Positions 27,008 through 36,558 are shown, numbered from the stretch's first letter. The stretch is 64,000 nt of DNA from Bacteroidota bacterium (GCA_029237775.1 JAQZBR010000006.1:62001-126000), one strand, 5' to 3'. Numbers and translations: made by a program. The notes: generated from the sequence alone by a model not told the origin.

Positions 27008-27045
27008 TAGGTATTATTCCGGAAATTTGAAAGAAGATAATGGAA

Positions 27046-27690
27046 TCAGCCGATCAGCTTGTGTTCCATGGCAAATTTGATCAGGCCGACAACAGTTTTT
27101 GTATTGGCTTTTCTGAAGATGTTCTTCCGGTGCGTTTCAACTGTGCGTTCGCTTATAAAAAGAGCTTCACTAATCTGTGCATTGCTGTATTCTTTAGCAA
27201 TCAGCTGAATGATCTCTCTTTCCCTTTCGGTAAGATGGATCTTCTCGTCTTCCTTTTTCTGGCCGCGTTCACTCATCGCTTTCATCATCTCGGCAGAGAT
27301 CTCGTCACTGAAATACATTCCGCCTGAGGAGATTTTCACTAGAGCATTGATGAGTTCTTCTTTTCCTGTATTCTTTAAAATATAACCGGAAGCACCTGCA
27401 TCGAGGATCTCAGAGATAGTGCTTTTTTCACCGAACATGGAAAGGGCCAGGATCTTAACTTCAGGGTGTTTTTTTTTGGCAGCACGCGTGAACTCAATTC
27501 CATCCATTTCAGGCATATTGATGTCTGTTAAGATAATATCAGGCGTGCTCTTTCCAATGATTTCCAGCGCTTGTTTTGAACTTGTGGAGGTTCCTATAAT
27601 CTCAAACCCCGCCTCATTCATCAACAGCGCTTTTAGCCCGTCTATAAGCATCTGGTGATCATCTAGAATAAAGACTTTAATCTTTGCCAT
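27046..27690 (-). CDS. NarL/LuxR-family response regulator
   Basis: 214 residues. The receiver domain has acidic Asp10-Asp11, the phospho-acceptor Asp56 in LTDINMPEMDG, the Ser/Thr switch in ALSMFG, and Lys in GYILKN. The C-terminal LuxR-type helix-turn-helix (about 150-210) contains LTEREREIIQLIAKEYSNAQISEALFIS, split here by its typical ERTVETHRKNI recognition helix. It controls transcription after phosphorylation by the TPR histidine kinase encoded 32 bases upstream, its likely partner. Downstream lies a region with a palindrome, a tiny reading frame and a terminator that it might control. Confidence 0.95.
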   Translation of the reverse strand: MAKIKVFILDDHQMLIDGLKALLMNEAGFEIIGTSTSSKQALEIIGKSTPDIILTDINMPEMDGIEFTRAAKKKHPEVKILALSMFGEKSTISEILDAGASGYILKNTGKEELINALVKISSGGMYFSDEISAEMMKAMSERGQKKEDEKIHLTEREREIIQLIAKEYSNAQISEALFISERTVETHRKNIFRKANTKTVVGLIKFAMEHKLIG

Positions 27691-27722
27691 ACCGCTAAGA
27701 TATAATTTTTCCTGCTATGATT

Positions 27723-29684
27723 TTACGTGGCCAGGGACGGGATTAAATGGTTTTTGACAGGAATCTCAATATTGATGGTCGTGCCTTTTCCAGGTGAAGA
27801 ATCAAAATCAACGGTTCCATTTATAAATTCTACTCTTGAACGGATATTCTTTAATCCAATGCCTGCCGATTCCTTACCGGTGTCAAACCCCGACCCGTTA
27901 TCCTGAATGATCAGGCTGAGCTCATTTTCAAATCTGATCAGTTGGATGTTCACAACAGTGGCACCGGAATGTTTGATAATGTTATTTACCGCTTCCTGTA
28001 TGACCCTGAAAAGAATATTTTCGGTAATGCTTTCAAGCCTTTCATTCAGTCCGCTTACTTCCAGTTCTATTTTGAGTTTACCTGTGATGTTGATCCTGTT
28101 TAAGAACTCACGTACTGCAGTGCCAAGCCCTGATTTTAACAAAGCATTTGGCATCATGTTGTGCGAAACGGATCTTACTTCTTTCACTGAATCGTCAATT
28201 ATTTCCATGATATTTTTAACGATGGCCGATTGTTCCGGATCTTTCCGATCAATAAGCGATTGAAGGCTGCTGAGGTTTAACTTAGCTGCAGAGAGTTGTT
28301 GCCCGATCCCGTCATGAAGTTCCCTTGCAATTCGTGCCCTTTCATTTTCTTCTGCTTCAACAACTGCTTTTGTCCTGGCTTCCTGCTGCTGATTCCGCTC
28401 CATTTGAACAATGTTTTTTTGCTTGAGCCGATTTCTGCTGTACACCAGAAAACCGAGTACGATTAAAACAAGAATGGAAGCTAATAGAATATTTCTTTGC
28501 GTCTTTTGTTGTGATATCTCAAGGCCGCTTCGTTCAATCTCCAGATTCTTTTTGCTGATGGCAAGATCTTTTTTTTCTGATTCATATCGGGTTTGCTGCT
28601 CTGCTAACTGTTTTGCGCTCTCTTCTGAATAAATGCTGTCATTTAGCTCCGAATACTTTTCATAGTAGGCAAGCGCCTGAGGATAATCATGGAGTGATTT
28701 GTAGCTCGATGAAATGTCACGGTAAACCTTTCTTAATTTGGACCTTGACTTCAGCTCGTCTGCAAGAGTGAGAGCCTTCATGCTGTATGAAAGGGAAGTA
28801 GTGAAGTCTTTTTTTCTGTTGTATATTCCGGCAAGGTTATTATAAGTTGTGGTGAGGCCGTATTTGTCGTTTAATTCAATCCTCAACGGTAAAGCTTTGA
28901 GTTGATATTTTAATGCTTCATCCTCCTGGTGATGTTCGGAAAATATGATTCCGAGATTATTCAATGAAATAGCCAATCCATACCGGTCACCGCTTTTTTC
29001 TTTAGCTACAATCGAACGTTTGAAATAGTCGATAGATTTTTCGGGCTGTTTCAGCTCACTGTATGTCATTCCGATATTGGTGAGGGATACGCCAATACCA
29101 TATTCATCTTTGATCTCTTCACGGATTTTTAAAGAGTTCAAATGATATTTTAATGATTGCTCATACTTTTTCAGGTCAAAGTAGATCAACCCGATATTGC
29201 TCAGGGTGTTTGCCTGCCCTTTTAAATGATTGATCTCTTCAAATAATCTCAGCGAGGAGAGATAATCGGTCAGTGCTTTTTCATATTCTCCTTTGTTCCA
29301 TTCAACAAGGCCGATATTATTTAAAGTGTTTGCAATCTGTTTTTTGTTGTTGAATGCTTTACTTATCCTAAGGGATAGATCATAGTAAAACAATGCGGAA
29401 TCATATTCACCTGTTACATCATATACGATCCCAATGTTATTAAGCGCTTTGATTTCTCCTGACTTGAAATTTAATCTCCTGCTTAATGAAAGAGAATTCC
29501 TGCTGAACTTAAGTGATCTCTCCGCGTCATTTTCGCAATACCCGAAACCAAGATCATTCAGTGCGTTTATTTTGAAAGTGTCTTTCAGCTGTGGCAAGGC
29601 CTTTACAAGACTATCGTAATTTGTCTGTGTGAACAATAAAGACGGAAATAAAATAATTAAGAATATTAAGGATTGTCTCTTCAT
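27723..29684 (-). CDS. TPR-repeat sensor histidine kinase (HisKA_3 type)
   Basis: 653 residues. Signal peptide or N-terminal membrane segment (1-20), then about seven tetratricopeptide repeats of 40 residues (LNNIGLVEWNKGEYEKALTDY and similar, about 40-345), a coiled coil (355-395), a transmembrane helix (399-415), the dimerisation/phospho-acceptor box ERARIARELHDGIGQQ with His457, and a GHKL ATPase (NIIKHSGATV, DNGSGFD, GIGLKNIRSR). The sensing TPR part is predicted periplasmic. Typical partner of NarL/LuxR regulators; the regulator gene follows. The start overlaps the amidase stop as ATGA, so expression is coupled. Confidence 0.95.
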   Translation of the reverse strand: MKRQSLIFLIILFPSLLFTQTNYDSLVKALPQLKDTFKINALNDLGFGYCENDAERSLKFSRNSLSLSRRLNFKSGEIKALNNIGIVYDVTGEYDSALFYYDLSLRISKAFNNKKQIANTLNNIGLVEWNKGEYEKALTDYLSSLRLFEEINHLKGQANTLSNIGLIYFDLKKYEQSLKYHLNSLKIREEIKDEYGIGVSLTNIGMTYSELKQPEKSIDYFKRSIVAKEKSGDRYGLAISLNNLGIIFSEHHQEDEALKYQLKALPLRIELNDKYGLTTTYNNLAGIYNRKKDFTTSLSYSMKALTLADELKSRSKLRKVYRDISSSYKSLHDYPQALAYYEKYSELNDSIYSEESAKQLAEQQTRYESEKKDLAISKKNLEIERSGLEISQQKTQRNILLASILVLIVLGFLVYSRNRLKQKNIVQMERNQQQEARTKAVVEAEENERARIARELHDGIGQQLSAAKLNLSSLQSLIDRKDPEQSAIVKNIMEIIDDSVKEVRSVSHNMMPNALLKSGLGTAVREFLNRINITGKLKIELEVSGLNERLESITENILFRVIQEAVNNIIKHSGATVVNIQLIRFENELSLIIQDNGSGFDTGKESAGIGLKNIRSRVEFINGTVDFDSSPGKGTTINIEIPVKNHLIPSLAT

Positions 29685-30973
29685 TTCACTTGCATGTAAT
29701 TTAATATTCCTTGATAATAAGCCTCTGCGACCTGTTGGATACGTTCATTTTTTGTTTTGTCTGTTTCTTTATTCAGCAATTGCGATTCTTTTATATTATC
29801 CTGGTAGAGCGTTTCACCGTAAACGAGCGCGGAATGTATGTATCGTGTTAATTGCAGATTTCTGCAGTACACGCCTTCCTTTGAAGTTTTTAAGCAGGAT
29901 TCAGGAATGTATGTGGCATCATGTTCTCCTGCAACGGGCACATTTAACACTTTAGTGAATGCATCTAAGACAGATGAACTCAGCGACACCGAATTTTCAA
30001 GTTGATTGCTGATCAGCAAGCGCAAAAATTCGAATCTTTTTTCTTGACTCGACAGATCACCTTTCATAAAAGCTCCTCCCACGAATGCCATGTTCAGATC
30101 TTTCTTCGTAGGGTGTGTCCAGCCGAGGTTTGTTTCGTCAACATTAAAATGGATTATAATTGTAAAGGCAGGATGAAATTTATTGATCAGCTCTGCTCTT
30201 TTTGCAAGATCAAGATCGCGGAATAAAACCCTGAAAATATCATTGTCCTTCGCCTGTGCACTCAGAAAATATTTTTTTTGTGATGCTGAAATCTCGCCAA
30301 TCTTAAAGAGACTGTCGACTGCGTTCTTCATGTCATCTTTTTTCCATTGAGGAAATGTTTTACCAAATGCTGAAAACCCTTCCGGACGCGTCAGCATGAT
30401 TTGCGCGCCTTTGGCTTCAAGCTTTTGTTTAAGAAGCGTGGCTGTTGCATAGGTCAACATTCCTTCCGCGAGTTCTACTGAATCACTCAATCCATGTAAA
30501 GGATCTTTTTTGAACTTAAGATGTTTTTTCTCAAGGTCGCCCGTTGCAAGGTCATGTGCGATGTGTCCGGGATCGATAGCAATACTTAGTCCTGCAAGAG
30601 GTTTGTCTTCCGGTTTGTTTAAGATTGACATGTATTGTTTTTTGACAGCAATGTCCGGAATAGGAAAAGTATAAGAACGGGTTTTATAGATCTTGAAAAT
30701 TTCAGCGGGCGAATTATTCAAATCAGATTTGAAATCTCCAAGTCGGCTCCATTCAATGGCAAATTCAGGATTATTGATTTTCTTATCGTTTGCTGTCGCG
30801 AAGATCTTTATACCATACTTATCAATGCTGTAATAAGAACTTAATGCTTTTTGCTTGTCGAGATATTTTTCTGCTTTCTCGGTGTAGTATTGGATATTTG
30901 TTTCGGTTGCAGAAACCTGGGAGAATGCCGGGAATGTGGCAACAACAAACAGAAATAAGAATGCATTTTTCAT
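29681..30973 (-). CDS. secreted N-acetylmuramoyl-L-alanine amidase (Amidase_3-like)
   Basis: 430 residues from the ATG at 30973 (MKNAFLFLFVVATFPAFS, a signal peptide); an extension upstream reading MASLISLNL lacks a signal and was rejected. The C-terminal two thirds carries the zinc amidase pattern: IAIDPGHIAHD (first His), ELAEGMLTYATATLLKQKL (Glu ligand), IMLTRPEG, and FTIIIHFNVDE (second His). It should cut the lactyl-alanine amide bond in peptidoglycan stem attachment in the periplasm. It leads the operon with a TPR histidine kinase and LuxR regulator. On the minus strand TAAATTTG at 31007-31014 may be its -7 box. Confidence 0.85.
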   Translation of the reverse strand: MKNAFLFLFVVATFPAFSQVSATETNIQYYTEKAEKYLDKQKALSSYYSIDKYGIKIFATANDKKINNPEFAIEWSRLGDFKSDLNNSPAEIFKIYKTRSYTFPIPDIAVKKQYMSILNKPEDKPLAGLSIAIDPGHIAHDLATGDLEKKHLKFKKDPLHGLSDSVELAEGMLTYATATLLKQKLEAKGAQIMLTRPEGFSAFGKTFPQWKKDDMKNAVDSLFKIGEISASQKKYFLSAQAKDNDIFRVLFRDLDLAKRAELINKFHPAFTIIIHFNVDETNLGWTHPTKKDLNMAFVGGAFMKGDLSSQEKRFEFLRLLISNQLENSVSLSSSVLDAFTKVLNVPVAGEHDATYIPESCLKTSKEGVYCRNLQLTRYIHSALVYGETLYQDNIKESQLLNKETDKTKNERIQQVAEAYYQGILNYMQVK

Positions 30974-31054
30974 GAATGATGTTTGTGAGCTGGTAAGGAT
31001 CTGAATCAAATTTAATGAAATTAGGGATGCCATTTAATTTGCTAATTTTGTTTT

Positions 31055-31459
31055 ATGAACATCAAAGGAATACAGTTCGAGCCCGAATTCACTTTTAAAA
31101 CCAGCAGGAGCGGGGGAGCAGGCGGACAAAATGTGAACAAGGTTTCTACGAAAGTGGAGCTTGATTTCGATGTCATAAAATCACAGCTTCTTTCCGAAGA
31201 ACAAAAAGCGGTAATTCTTGAAAAGCTGAGTCATAAAATTACGAAGGATGGAATATTGCAGGTTGTTTCCCAAACGGAACGAAATCAGCTCGGCAATAAA
31301 GAAATTGTAATAAAGAAGTTTTATGAATGGATGAACAATTGTTTTATTGTAAAGAAAAAAAGAAGGCCTACCAAACCTTCAAGGTCATCTAAGGAAAAGC
31401 GGCTGACTTCCAAGAAACGTGATGCAGATATTAAAAAGCTGAGGAAAAAAGACTGGTAA
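31055..31459 (+). CDS. arfB: peptidyl-tRNA hydrolase ArfB (stalled-ribosome rescue)
   Basis: 134 residues. GGQ at 23-25 within RSGGAGGQNVNKVST is the catalytic motif of class I release factors; the basic C-terminal tail (KKKRRPTKPSRSSKEKRLTSKK) enters the empty mRNA channel in known ArfB. It hydrolyses peptidyl-tRNA on stalled ribosomes. It is divergent from the amidase gene with 81 bases between. A TAATTTTG box (31043-31050) ends 4 bases before the ATG, so a very short or absent leader is possible. A dispersed repeat lies right after the stop. Confidence 0.95.
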   Translation: MNIKGIQFEPEFTFKTSRSGGAGGQNVNKVSTKVELDFDVIKSQLLSEEQKAVILEKLSHKITKDGILQVVSQTERNQLGNKEIVIKKFYEWMNNCFIVKKKRRPTKPSRSSKEKRLTSKKRDADIKKLRKKDW

Positions 31460-31463
31460 ACAT

Positions 31464-31500
31464 CGAATTGCGTATTCATACGAATTACGAATCTGTGTGT
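31464..31500 (-). repeat. dispersed ATTCGTAATTCGT-type repeat
   Basis: Read on the minus strand: CACAGATTCGTAATTCGTAT then GAATACGCAATTCG. It starts 4 bases after the arfB stop. Confidence 0.65.
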
Positions 31501-31568
31501 GGAAATAGGGGCTGAGTATACATTATTAAATCTCTACTACCTACAACCTACTACCTACAATCTCCACA

Positions 31569-32258
31569 CTACCCAACTTTTTTCACAAATTCATTCCATA
31601 GCACTTCATTCGGAGGAGGAGCGACTATTACGACAGGTTCTTTTTTTACCGGATGAATGAATTCTATCTTTCTTGCATGTAAATGAATGGATGCATCTTT
31701 ATTGCTGCGGTTAAACCCATATTTAAGATCACCTTTGATCGGACAACCCATTGATGAGAGCTGCACTCTGATCTGATGATGCCTTCCGGTATGAGGAGTA
31801 ATTTCCAGTAAATAATAATTGTCAGAGCTGCAGATAAGTTTATAATCAAGCTCACACCTCAAAGCTCCGCCTTGTTCCTTATCGAAAGCTTTTGACATAT
31901 TTTTGGCCTCATTCTTTTTAAGGTAATGGATCAGCTTTCCGGTTTCTTTTTCCGGTTTGTTTTTCACAACCGCCCAATATGTTTTTTGAATTTCTTTACC
32001 CTGGAACATTTGGTTAAGTCTTGCTAGCGCTTTGCTGGTACGGGCAAATAAAACAATTCCACTTACGGGCCGATCGATTCGGTGCACCGTTCCTATAAAT
32101 ACTTCCCCGGGTTTGTCATATTTTTCTTTAACGTAAGCCTTAACAAAATCACTCAGGGGAGCATCACCCGTTTTGTCGCCCTGCACAATATCAGACGGCC
32201 GTTTGTTCACAGCAATGATATGATTATCCTCGTATAGAACCTCGATTCTTTTATTCAT
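31569..32258 (-). CDS. RluA-type RNA pseudouridine synthase
   Basis: 229 residues from the ATG at 32258 (MNKRIEVLYEDNHIIAVNK); the longer reading to 32270 starts with TTG. The catalytic motif is HRIDRPVSGIVLFAR, with Asp in the usual HRxDxxxSG position, then the conserved GKEIQKTYWAVV and HTGRHHQIRVQLSSMGCPI. No S4 domain is present, as in RluA and TruC. It isomerises uridine in rRNA or tRNA; the exact site cannot be told. A dispersed repeat lies in front of the start, and panB follows upstream on the same strand. Confidence 0.92.
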   Translation of the reverse strand: MNKRIEVLYEDNHIIAVNKRPSDIVQGDKTGDAPLSDFVKAYVKEKYDKPGEVFIGTVHRIDRPVSGIVLFARTSKALARLNQMFQGKEIQKTYWAVVKNKPEKETGKLIHYLKKNEAKNMSKAFDKEQGGALRCELDYKLICSSDNYYLLEITPHTGRHHQIRVQLSSMGCPIKGDLKYGFNRSNKDASIHLHARKIEFIHPVKKEPVVIVAPPPNEVLWNEFVKKVG

Positions 32259-32270
32259 TTTTCCTTTCAA

Positions 32271-32339
32271 CGAATAACGAATGTGACGAATTCAAATTAG
32301 ATATATTCGTAATTCGAAAAAATTCGCTATTCGTAGATT
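32271..32339. repeat. dispersed ATTCGTAATTCGT-type repeat, longer and diverged copy
   Basis: Contains ATTCGTAATTCG and two ATTCG(C/T)TATTCGT-like parts in both orientations, between the panB stop and the pseudouridine synthase start. It fills nearly the whole 81-base gap. Confidence 0.55.
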
Positions 32340-33155
32340 TTAATATTGTTCATTCGAATTCGGAAAGTCTTTTGATTTTACATCTTGTATATACTTTCCG
32401 ACTGCTTCCGTTATATCATCGTACAAGTTCAGGTAACGTCTTAAGAAACGCGGACTGAATTCATGTGTCAGGCCAACCATGTCATGGAACACAAGCACCT
32501 GCCCGTCAACACCGCCACCTGCCCCAATTCCGATCACCGGAATAGTGAGCTCTTTAGCAACCTGCTCAGCAAGCTTGGCCGGGATCTTTTCGAGCACGAT
32601 TGCAAAACATCCGGCTTTTTCAAGAGCATGCGCATCTTCAATTAATTTTTTCGCTTCAAGTTCTTCTTTTGCCCTTACAGTGTAAGTCCCGAATTTATAA
32701 ATGCTCTGAGGTGTAAGTCCCAGATGTCCCATGACCGGAATTCCGGCAGTAAGGATCCGCTGAATAGATTCGGTGACTTCCATTCCGCCTTCAAGCTTCA
32801 CAGCATGTCCGCCACTTTCCTTCATGATCTTTATCGATGAGTTGAGCGCTTCTTTGGAATTTCCCTGGTACGTCCCGAAAGGCAGATCTACAACAATCAG
32901 GGCACGATCCACTGCTCTAACCACTGATGATGCATGATAGATCATCTGATCAAGAGTTATCGGAAGTGTTGTCTCGTGTCCCGCCATAACGTTGGATGCG
33001 GAGTCACCGACCAGTATCACATCAACACCTGCATGATCCACGATTTTCGCCATTGTATAATCGTATGCCGTTAACATCGATATTTTTTCCCCTTTGCGCT
33101 TCATTTCGAGAAGCACATTGGTGGTTACTTTTTTAATCTCTTTGTGTACCGACAT
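32340..33155 (-). CDS. panB: 3-methyl-2-oxobutanoate hydroxymethyltransferase
   Basis: 271 residues, normal length. First step of pantothenate (vitamin B5, coenzyme A) synthesis: transfers a one-carbon unit from methylene-tetrahydrofolate to ketoisovalerate. The family pattern is clear: [34 protein letters not shown] (metal and substrate binding), [30 protein letters not shown], and IPVIGIGAG. No panC neighbour is seen. It ends at the dispersed repeat and lies upstream of the RluA-type gene. Confidence 0.97.
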   Translation of the reverse strand: MSVHKEIKKVTTNVLLEMKRKGEKISMLTAYDYTMAKIVDHAGVDVILVGDSASNVMAGHETTLPITLDQMIYHASSVVRAVDRALIVVDLPFGTYQGNSKEALNSSIKIMKESGGHAVKLEGGMEVTESIQRILTAGIPVMGHLGLTPQSIYKFGTYTVRAKEELEAKKLIEDAHALEKAGCFAIVLEKIPAKLAEQVAKELTIPVIGIGAGGGVDGQVLVFHDMVGLTHEFSPRFLRRYLNLYDDITEAVGKYIQDVKSKDFPNSNEQY

Positions 33156-33358
33156 AATAAATTTGTGAGTTATTGAATTGTTGATTTGGAGAATTAAAAA
33201 ACTAAACTAAGGGATATGATTGAACTATTTATAAATCTCTATTCCTTCTTTATTTCTGCCATTAAGCACTTCTCCCATTGTTTTAGCAAATCTACAAATA
33301 CTTTTCAGATAGAGTAGTTCTGCCGTTTATCAGCCAAACCCTGCCACCTGCACAATTC

Positions 33359-33391
33359 TTTGGCAAAAAATCAAATTTATTGATACATTTG
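33359..33391 (+). promoter_or_regulatory. Bacteroidota-type promoter for the DUF4249 gene
   Basis: TTTG (33359-33362) and TACATTTG (33384-33391) with a 21-base spacer, an excellent match. A start codon at 33391 would overlap the -7 box, so the GTG at 33415 is preferred. Confidence 0.75.
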
Positions 33392-33414
33392 TGATTATTC
33401 AAAAAACAGTACCC

Positions 33415-34500
33415 GTGAAAAAGAAATTTGGTATTTTATCTGCTATTGTTGCTGTCTTGTTTTCAGCCTGCAGTACGGATCTTGACGTGACAGGTGATTG
33501 GAAAGAGACCATGGTTGTTTATGGTTTGCTTGATCAGTCGCAGACAAAACAGTATATTAAGATCAATAAAGCTTTTCTTGGAAAAGGAAATGCTTTTGAA
33601 TATGCTCAGATCAAAGATTCTGTGCAGTTTGCGAATACTTTGAGCGTAACACTGGTGCGTACCCATCCAAACGGTACAACAAAATCCTTTCAGTTGAACC
33701 CGGATAATTCAATTCCTAAAAACCCAGGTACTTTTTATTCAGGTTCACAAGGCAGCGCTATTTATTCGGTGAATACATATGAAAATGGTCAGAATCAATT
33801 TTTAGATGAAACATCTTCACAATCGGGTAATTATACTTATAAACTAATTGTTCACAACGAAGAAACAGGTAATGAGGTAACTGCAAATACACAGCTTGTG
33901 GGAGACTTCGGAAATCTTATTTCTCCTGCTGCGAGTGCTTCAGTCGCTTCATTGGTATCTACCGGGAACAATAATTACAGATATGCAATTACATTTAATA
34001 CTGCGCCCAAAGCCAGGGTTTATCAGGTAGTTTTAAGGCTTAATTACATCGATTCTCTGATTTCCGGGGGATGGAAGAATGACAGTATCGATTGGAATTT
34101 AGGGGAAAAGACAACCAATACTCTTGATGGTGGAGAACAGCTGGATTTTGGATTTAAAGGGATGGATTATATGGCATTTCTGGGAAGCACGATAGGAACT
34201 TATTCCGACCTCGATCACCGTTCTGCAGGTAAATTAAAGATCATTGTTATTTCCGCGGCAGATGATCTTAATACTTTTATTAATGTAAATAAGCCTTCAA
34301 CGGGAATTATTCAGGAAAAACCGGAATTTACCAACATTACAAATGGTCTGGGAATATTTTCAGCAAGGATGACCAAGATACCTTTCGATCATATCCTTGC
34401 TGCAAACACTTTAACCGAATTATCGGGAGGTGACTTTACTGCTTGCCTGAAATTTTATGGTCCGGGTGGCACATGGCTTGGCTCGACAAAATGCAATTGA
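33415..34500 (+). CDS. DUF4249 family lipoprotein
   Basis: 361 residues from the GTG at 33415 (MKKKFGILSAIVAVLFSACS, lipobox with Cys20). The start is fixed by the promoter at 33359-33391. DUF4249 features follow: WKETMVVYGLLDQSQTKQYIKINKAFLG at the beginning and a beta-rich body, so this is a cell-envelope lipoprotein. Such proteins often accompany a TonB-dependent receptor gene; none is adjacent here. Function unknown. A strong bidirectional terminator follows the stop. Confidence 0.85.
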   Translation: MKKKFGILSAIVAVLFSACSTDLDVTGDWKETMVVYGLLDQSQTKQYIKINKAFLGKGNAFEYAQIKDSVQFANTLSVTLVRTHPNGTTKSFQLNPDNSIPKNPGTFYSGSQGSAIYSVNTYENGQNQFLDETSSQSGNYTYKLIVHNEETGNEVTANTQLVGDFGNLISPAASASVASLVSTGNNNYRYAITFNTAPKARVYQVVLRLNYIDSLISGGWKNDSIDWNLGEKTTNTLDGGEQLDFGFKGMDYMAFLGSTIGTYSDLDHRSAGKLKIIVISAADDLNTFINVNKPSTGIIQEKPEFTNITNGLGIFSARMTKIPFDHILAANTLTELSGGDFTACLKFYGPGGTWLGSTKCN

Positions 34501-34520
34501 ACTGACTCTTTGTCACAAAA

Positions 34521-34553
34521 AAGCGCTGCAAACCAAATGCAGCGCTTTTTTTG
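34521..34553. terminator. strong rho-independent terminator after the DUF4249 gene
   Basis: AAGCGCTGCA / TGCAGCGCTT (34521-34530 / 34538-34547), perfect 10-bp stem, then TTTTTTG; the left flank is A-rich, so it could work both ways. Confidence 0.93.
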
Positions 34554-34644
34554 TGTCATATTTTCGGCAAAAGGCCAATGGCATAATGATTGAAAATCAC
34601 TACCGGGTTAAAAAAAAGTAAATAACAATTAAATCAATATAAAT

Positions 34645-36558
34645 ATGAGTAAGATAATAGGAATAGATTTAGGAACTACAAACTCCTGCGTTTCTGTAAT
34701 GGAAGGTAACGAGCCTGTAGTTATACCGAACAGCGAAGGAAAAAGAACAACACCTTCGATCGTGGCATTTGTTGAAAACGGAGAACGCAAGGTTGGTGAT
34801 CCTGCAAAACGTCAGGCGATCACAAACCCAATGAAAACCGTTTATTCAATTAAACGTTTTATGGGCCATACTTTTGACGAAGTAACAAATGAGATACCTC
34901 GTGTTCCATATAAAGTAGTAAAAGGCGATAACAACACTCCGCGTGTTCTGATCGATGACAGAAAATATACGGCTCAGGAGATCTCTGCAATCATTTTGCA
35001 AAAAATGAAAAAAACTGCAGAGGATTATCTTGGACATGAGGTATCAGAAGCAGTTATTACTGTTCCTGCATACTTTAATGATGCTCAGCGTCAGGCAACA
35101 AAAGAAGCCGGAGAGATCGCTGGGTTAAAAGTAAAACGTATCATAAATGAGCCTACAGCAGCAGCTTTGGCTTATGGTCTTGATAAAAAGCACGATATGA
35201 AGATCGTGGTTTTCGATTGCGGTGGTGGTACTCATGACGTTTCAGTCCTTGAATTAGGTGATGGTGTGTTTGAAGTTAAATCTACTGATGGTGATACTCA
35301 CTTAGGTGGTGATGATTTTGATCATAAGATCATTGAGTGGTTGGTTGCTGAATTTAAAGCAGAAAACGGTGGGCTTGACCTTTCCAAGGATCCAATGGCA
35401 TTACAGCGTTTAAAAGAAGCTGCAGAAAAAGCAAAGATCGAATTATCAAGCACTGCTTCTTCTGAGATCAACCTTCCTTATATCATGCCTGTTGATGGTA
35501 TCCCGAAACACTTGGTGCGTACATTAACGAAAGCAAAATTTGAGCAATTGGTTGATGATTTAATTAAGCGTACTATCGAGCCCTGCAAATCTGCATTGAA
35601 AAATGCTGGTTTAACGGTTAATGACATTAATGAAATTATCCTTGTCGGAGGTTCTACACGTATTCCTGCAATTGTGGATGCGGTGCAAAAATTCTTTGGA
35701 AAAGCTCCTTCAAAAGGTGTTAATCCGGATGAAGTTGTTGCTATCGGAGCAGCTATCCAGGGTGGTGTATTAACAGGAGAAGTGAAGGATGTATTGTTAC
35801 TTGATGTAACACCTCTTTCTCTTGGTATCGAAACAATGGGTGGCGTAATGACGAAACTTATTGAAGCGAATACAACCATTCCAACAAAAAAATCGGAGAC
35901 ATTCTCTACTGCAAGCGATAATCAGCCTTCGGTTCAGATCCACGTATTACAAGGTGAGCGCCCCATGGCGAAAGATAACCGTACTATCGGTCAGTTCAAC
36001 CTGGATGGCATTCCACCGGCACCACGAGGAGTTCCTCAGATCGAAGTGACTTTTGATATAGATGCTAATGGTATCATCCACGTATCTTCTAAAGATAAAG
36101 CGACCGGAAAATCTCAGCAGATCAGAATTGAAGCCGGTTCCGGTTTATCAAAAGAAGATATCGAGAAAATGAAACGTGAAGCAGAGCTTAACGCTGATGC
36201 TGACAAGAAAGCAAAAGAAGAAGTTGAGAAAGTGAATGCTGCGGATTCTATGATCTTCCAGACTGAAAAGCAATTAAAAGAATACGGTGATAAGATCCCT
36301 GCTGAAAAAAAATCTGCGATCGAAAGCGCATTCAATGATCTGAAAACAGCTCATGGTGCACGTGATATTGCAGGAATTGATTCAGCAATGGAAAAGATCA
36401 ACGCTGCATGGCAGGCTGCTTCCCAGGATATGTACAATGCGCAGCAAGGTGCTCCTGATGCGAATGCTCAAGGTGGAAATGCAGGTGATGCAAAAGCTTC
36501 AGGCGATTCAGAAGTAACTGATGTTGATTTTGAAGAAGTGAAGGACGATAAGAAATAG
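34645..36558 (+). CDS. dnaK: chaperone DnaK (Hsp70)
   Basis: 637 residues, normal length. ATP-dependent folding chaperone working with DnaJ and GrpE, which are encoded 14 kb away at 48881-50728 rather than beside it. [12 protein letters not shown] (phosphate 1), [30 protein letters not shown], the phosphate 2 loop [11 protein letters not shown], and [11 protein letters not shown] give the ATPase; the substrate domain starts near residue 385 ([14 protein letters not shown]) and ends in an acidic tail ([13 protein letters not shown]). The Cys and His variants in [11 protein letters not shown] seem usual for this phylum. No CIRCE operator is visible upstream. Confidence 0.98.
   Translation: MSKIIGIDLGTTNSCVSVMEGNEPVVIPNSEGKRTTPSIVAFVENGERKVGDPAKRQAITNPMKTVYSIKRFMGHTFDEVTNEIPRVPYKVVKGDNNTPRVLIDDRKYTAQEISAIILQKMKKTAEDYLGHEVSEAVITVPAYFNDAQRQATKEAGEIAGLKVKRIINEPTAAALAYGLDKKHDMKIVVFDCGGGTHDVSVLELGDGVFEVKSTDGDTHLGGDDFDHKIIEWLVAEFKAENGGLDLSKDPMALQRLKEAAEKAKIELSSTASSEINLPYIMPVDGIPKHLVRTLTKAKFEQLVDDLIKRTIEPCKSALKNAGLTVNDINEIILVGGSTRIPAIVDAVQKFFGKAPSKGVNPDEVVAIGAAIQGGVLTGEVKDVLLLDVTPLSLGIETMGGVMTKLIEANTTIPTKKSETFSTASDNQPSVQIHVLQGERPMAKDNRTIGQFNLDGIPPAPRGVPQIEVTFDIDANGIIHVSSKDKATGKSQQIRIEAGSGLSKEDIEKMKREAELNADADKKAKEEVEKVNAADSMIFQTEKQLKEYGDKIPAEKKSAIESAFNDLKTAHGARDIAGIDSAMEKINAAWQAASQDMYNAQQGAPDANAQGGNAGDAKASGDSEVTDVDFEEVKDDKK

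Noticed and set aside
31500-31560. CTACTACCTACAACCTACTACCTACAATC short tandem-like sequence after arfB
   Set aside because: Only two imperfect units of low complexity in a gene gap; no further structure.
34560-34644. CIRCE or other heat-shock operator before dnaK
   Set aside because: No TTAGCACTC-N9-GAGTGCTAA-like inverted repeat is present in the leader.
35200-35250. Unusual [11 protein letters not shown] phosphate loop in DnaK
   Set aside because: The catalytic glycines are kept and the His variant is, from memory, common in Bacteroidota DnaK, so it is not a sign of loss of function.
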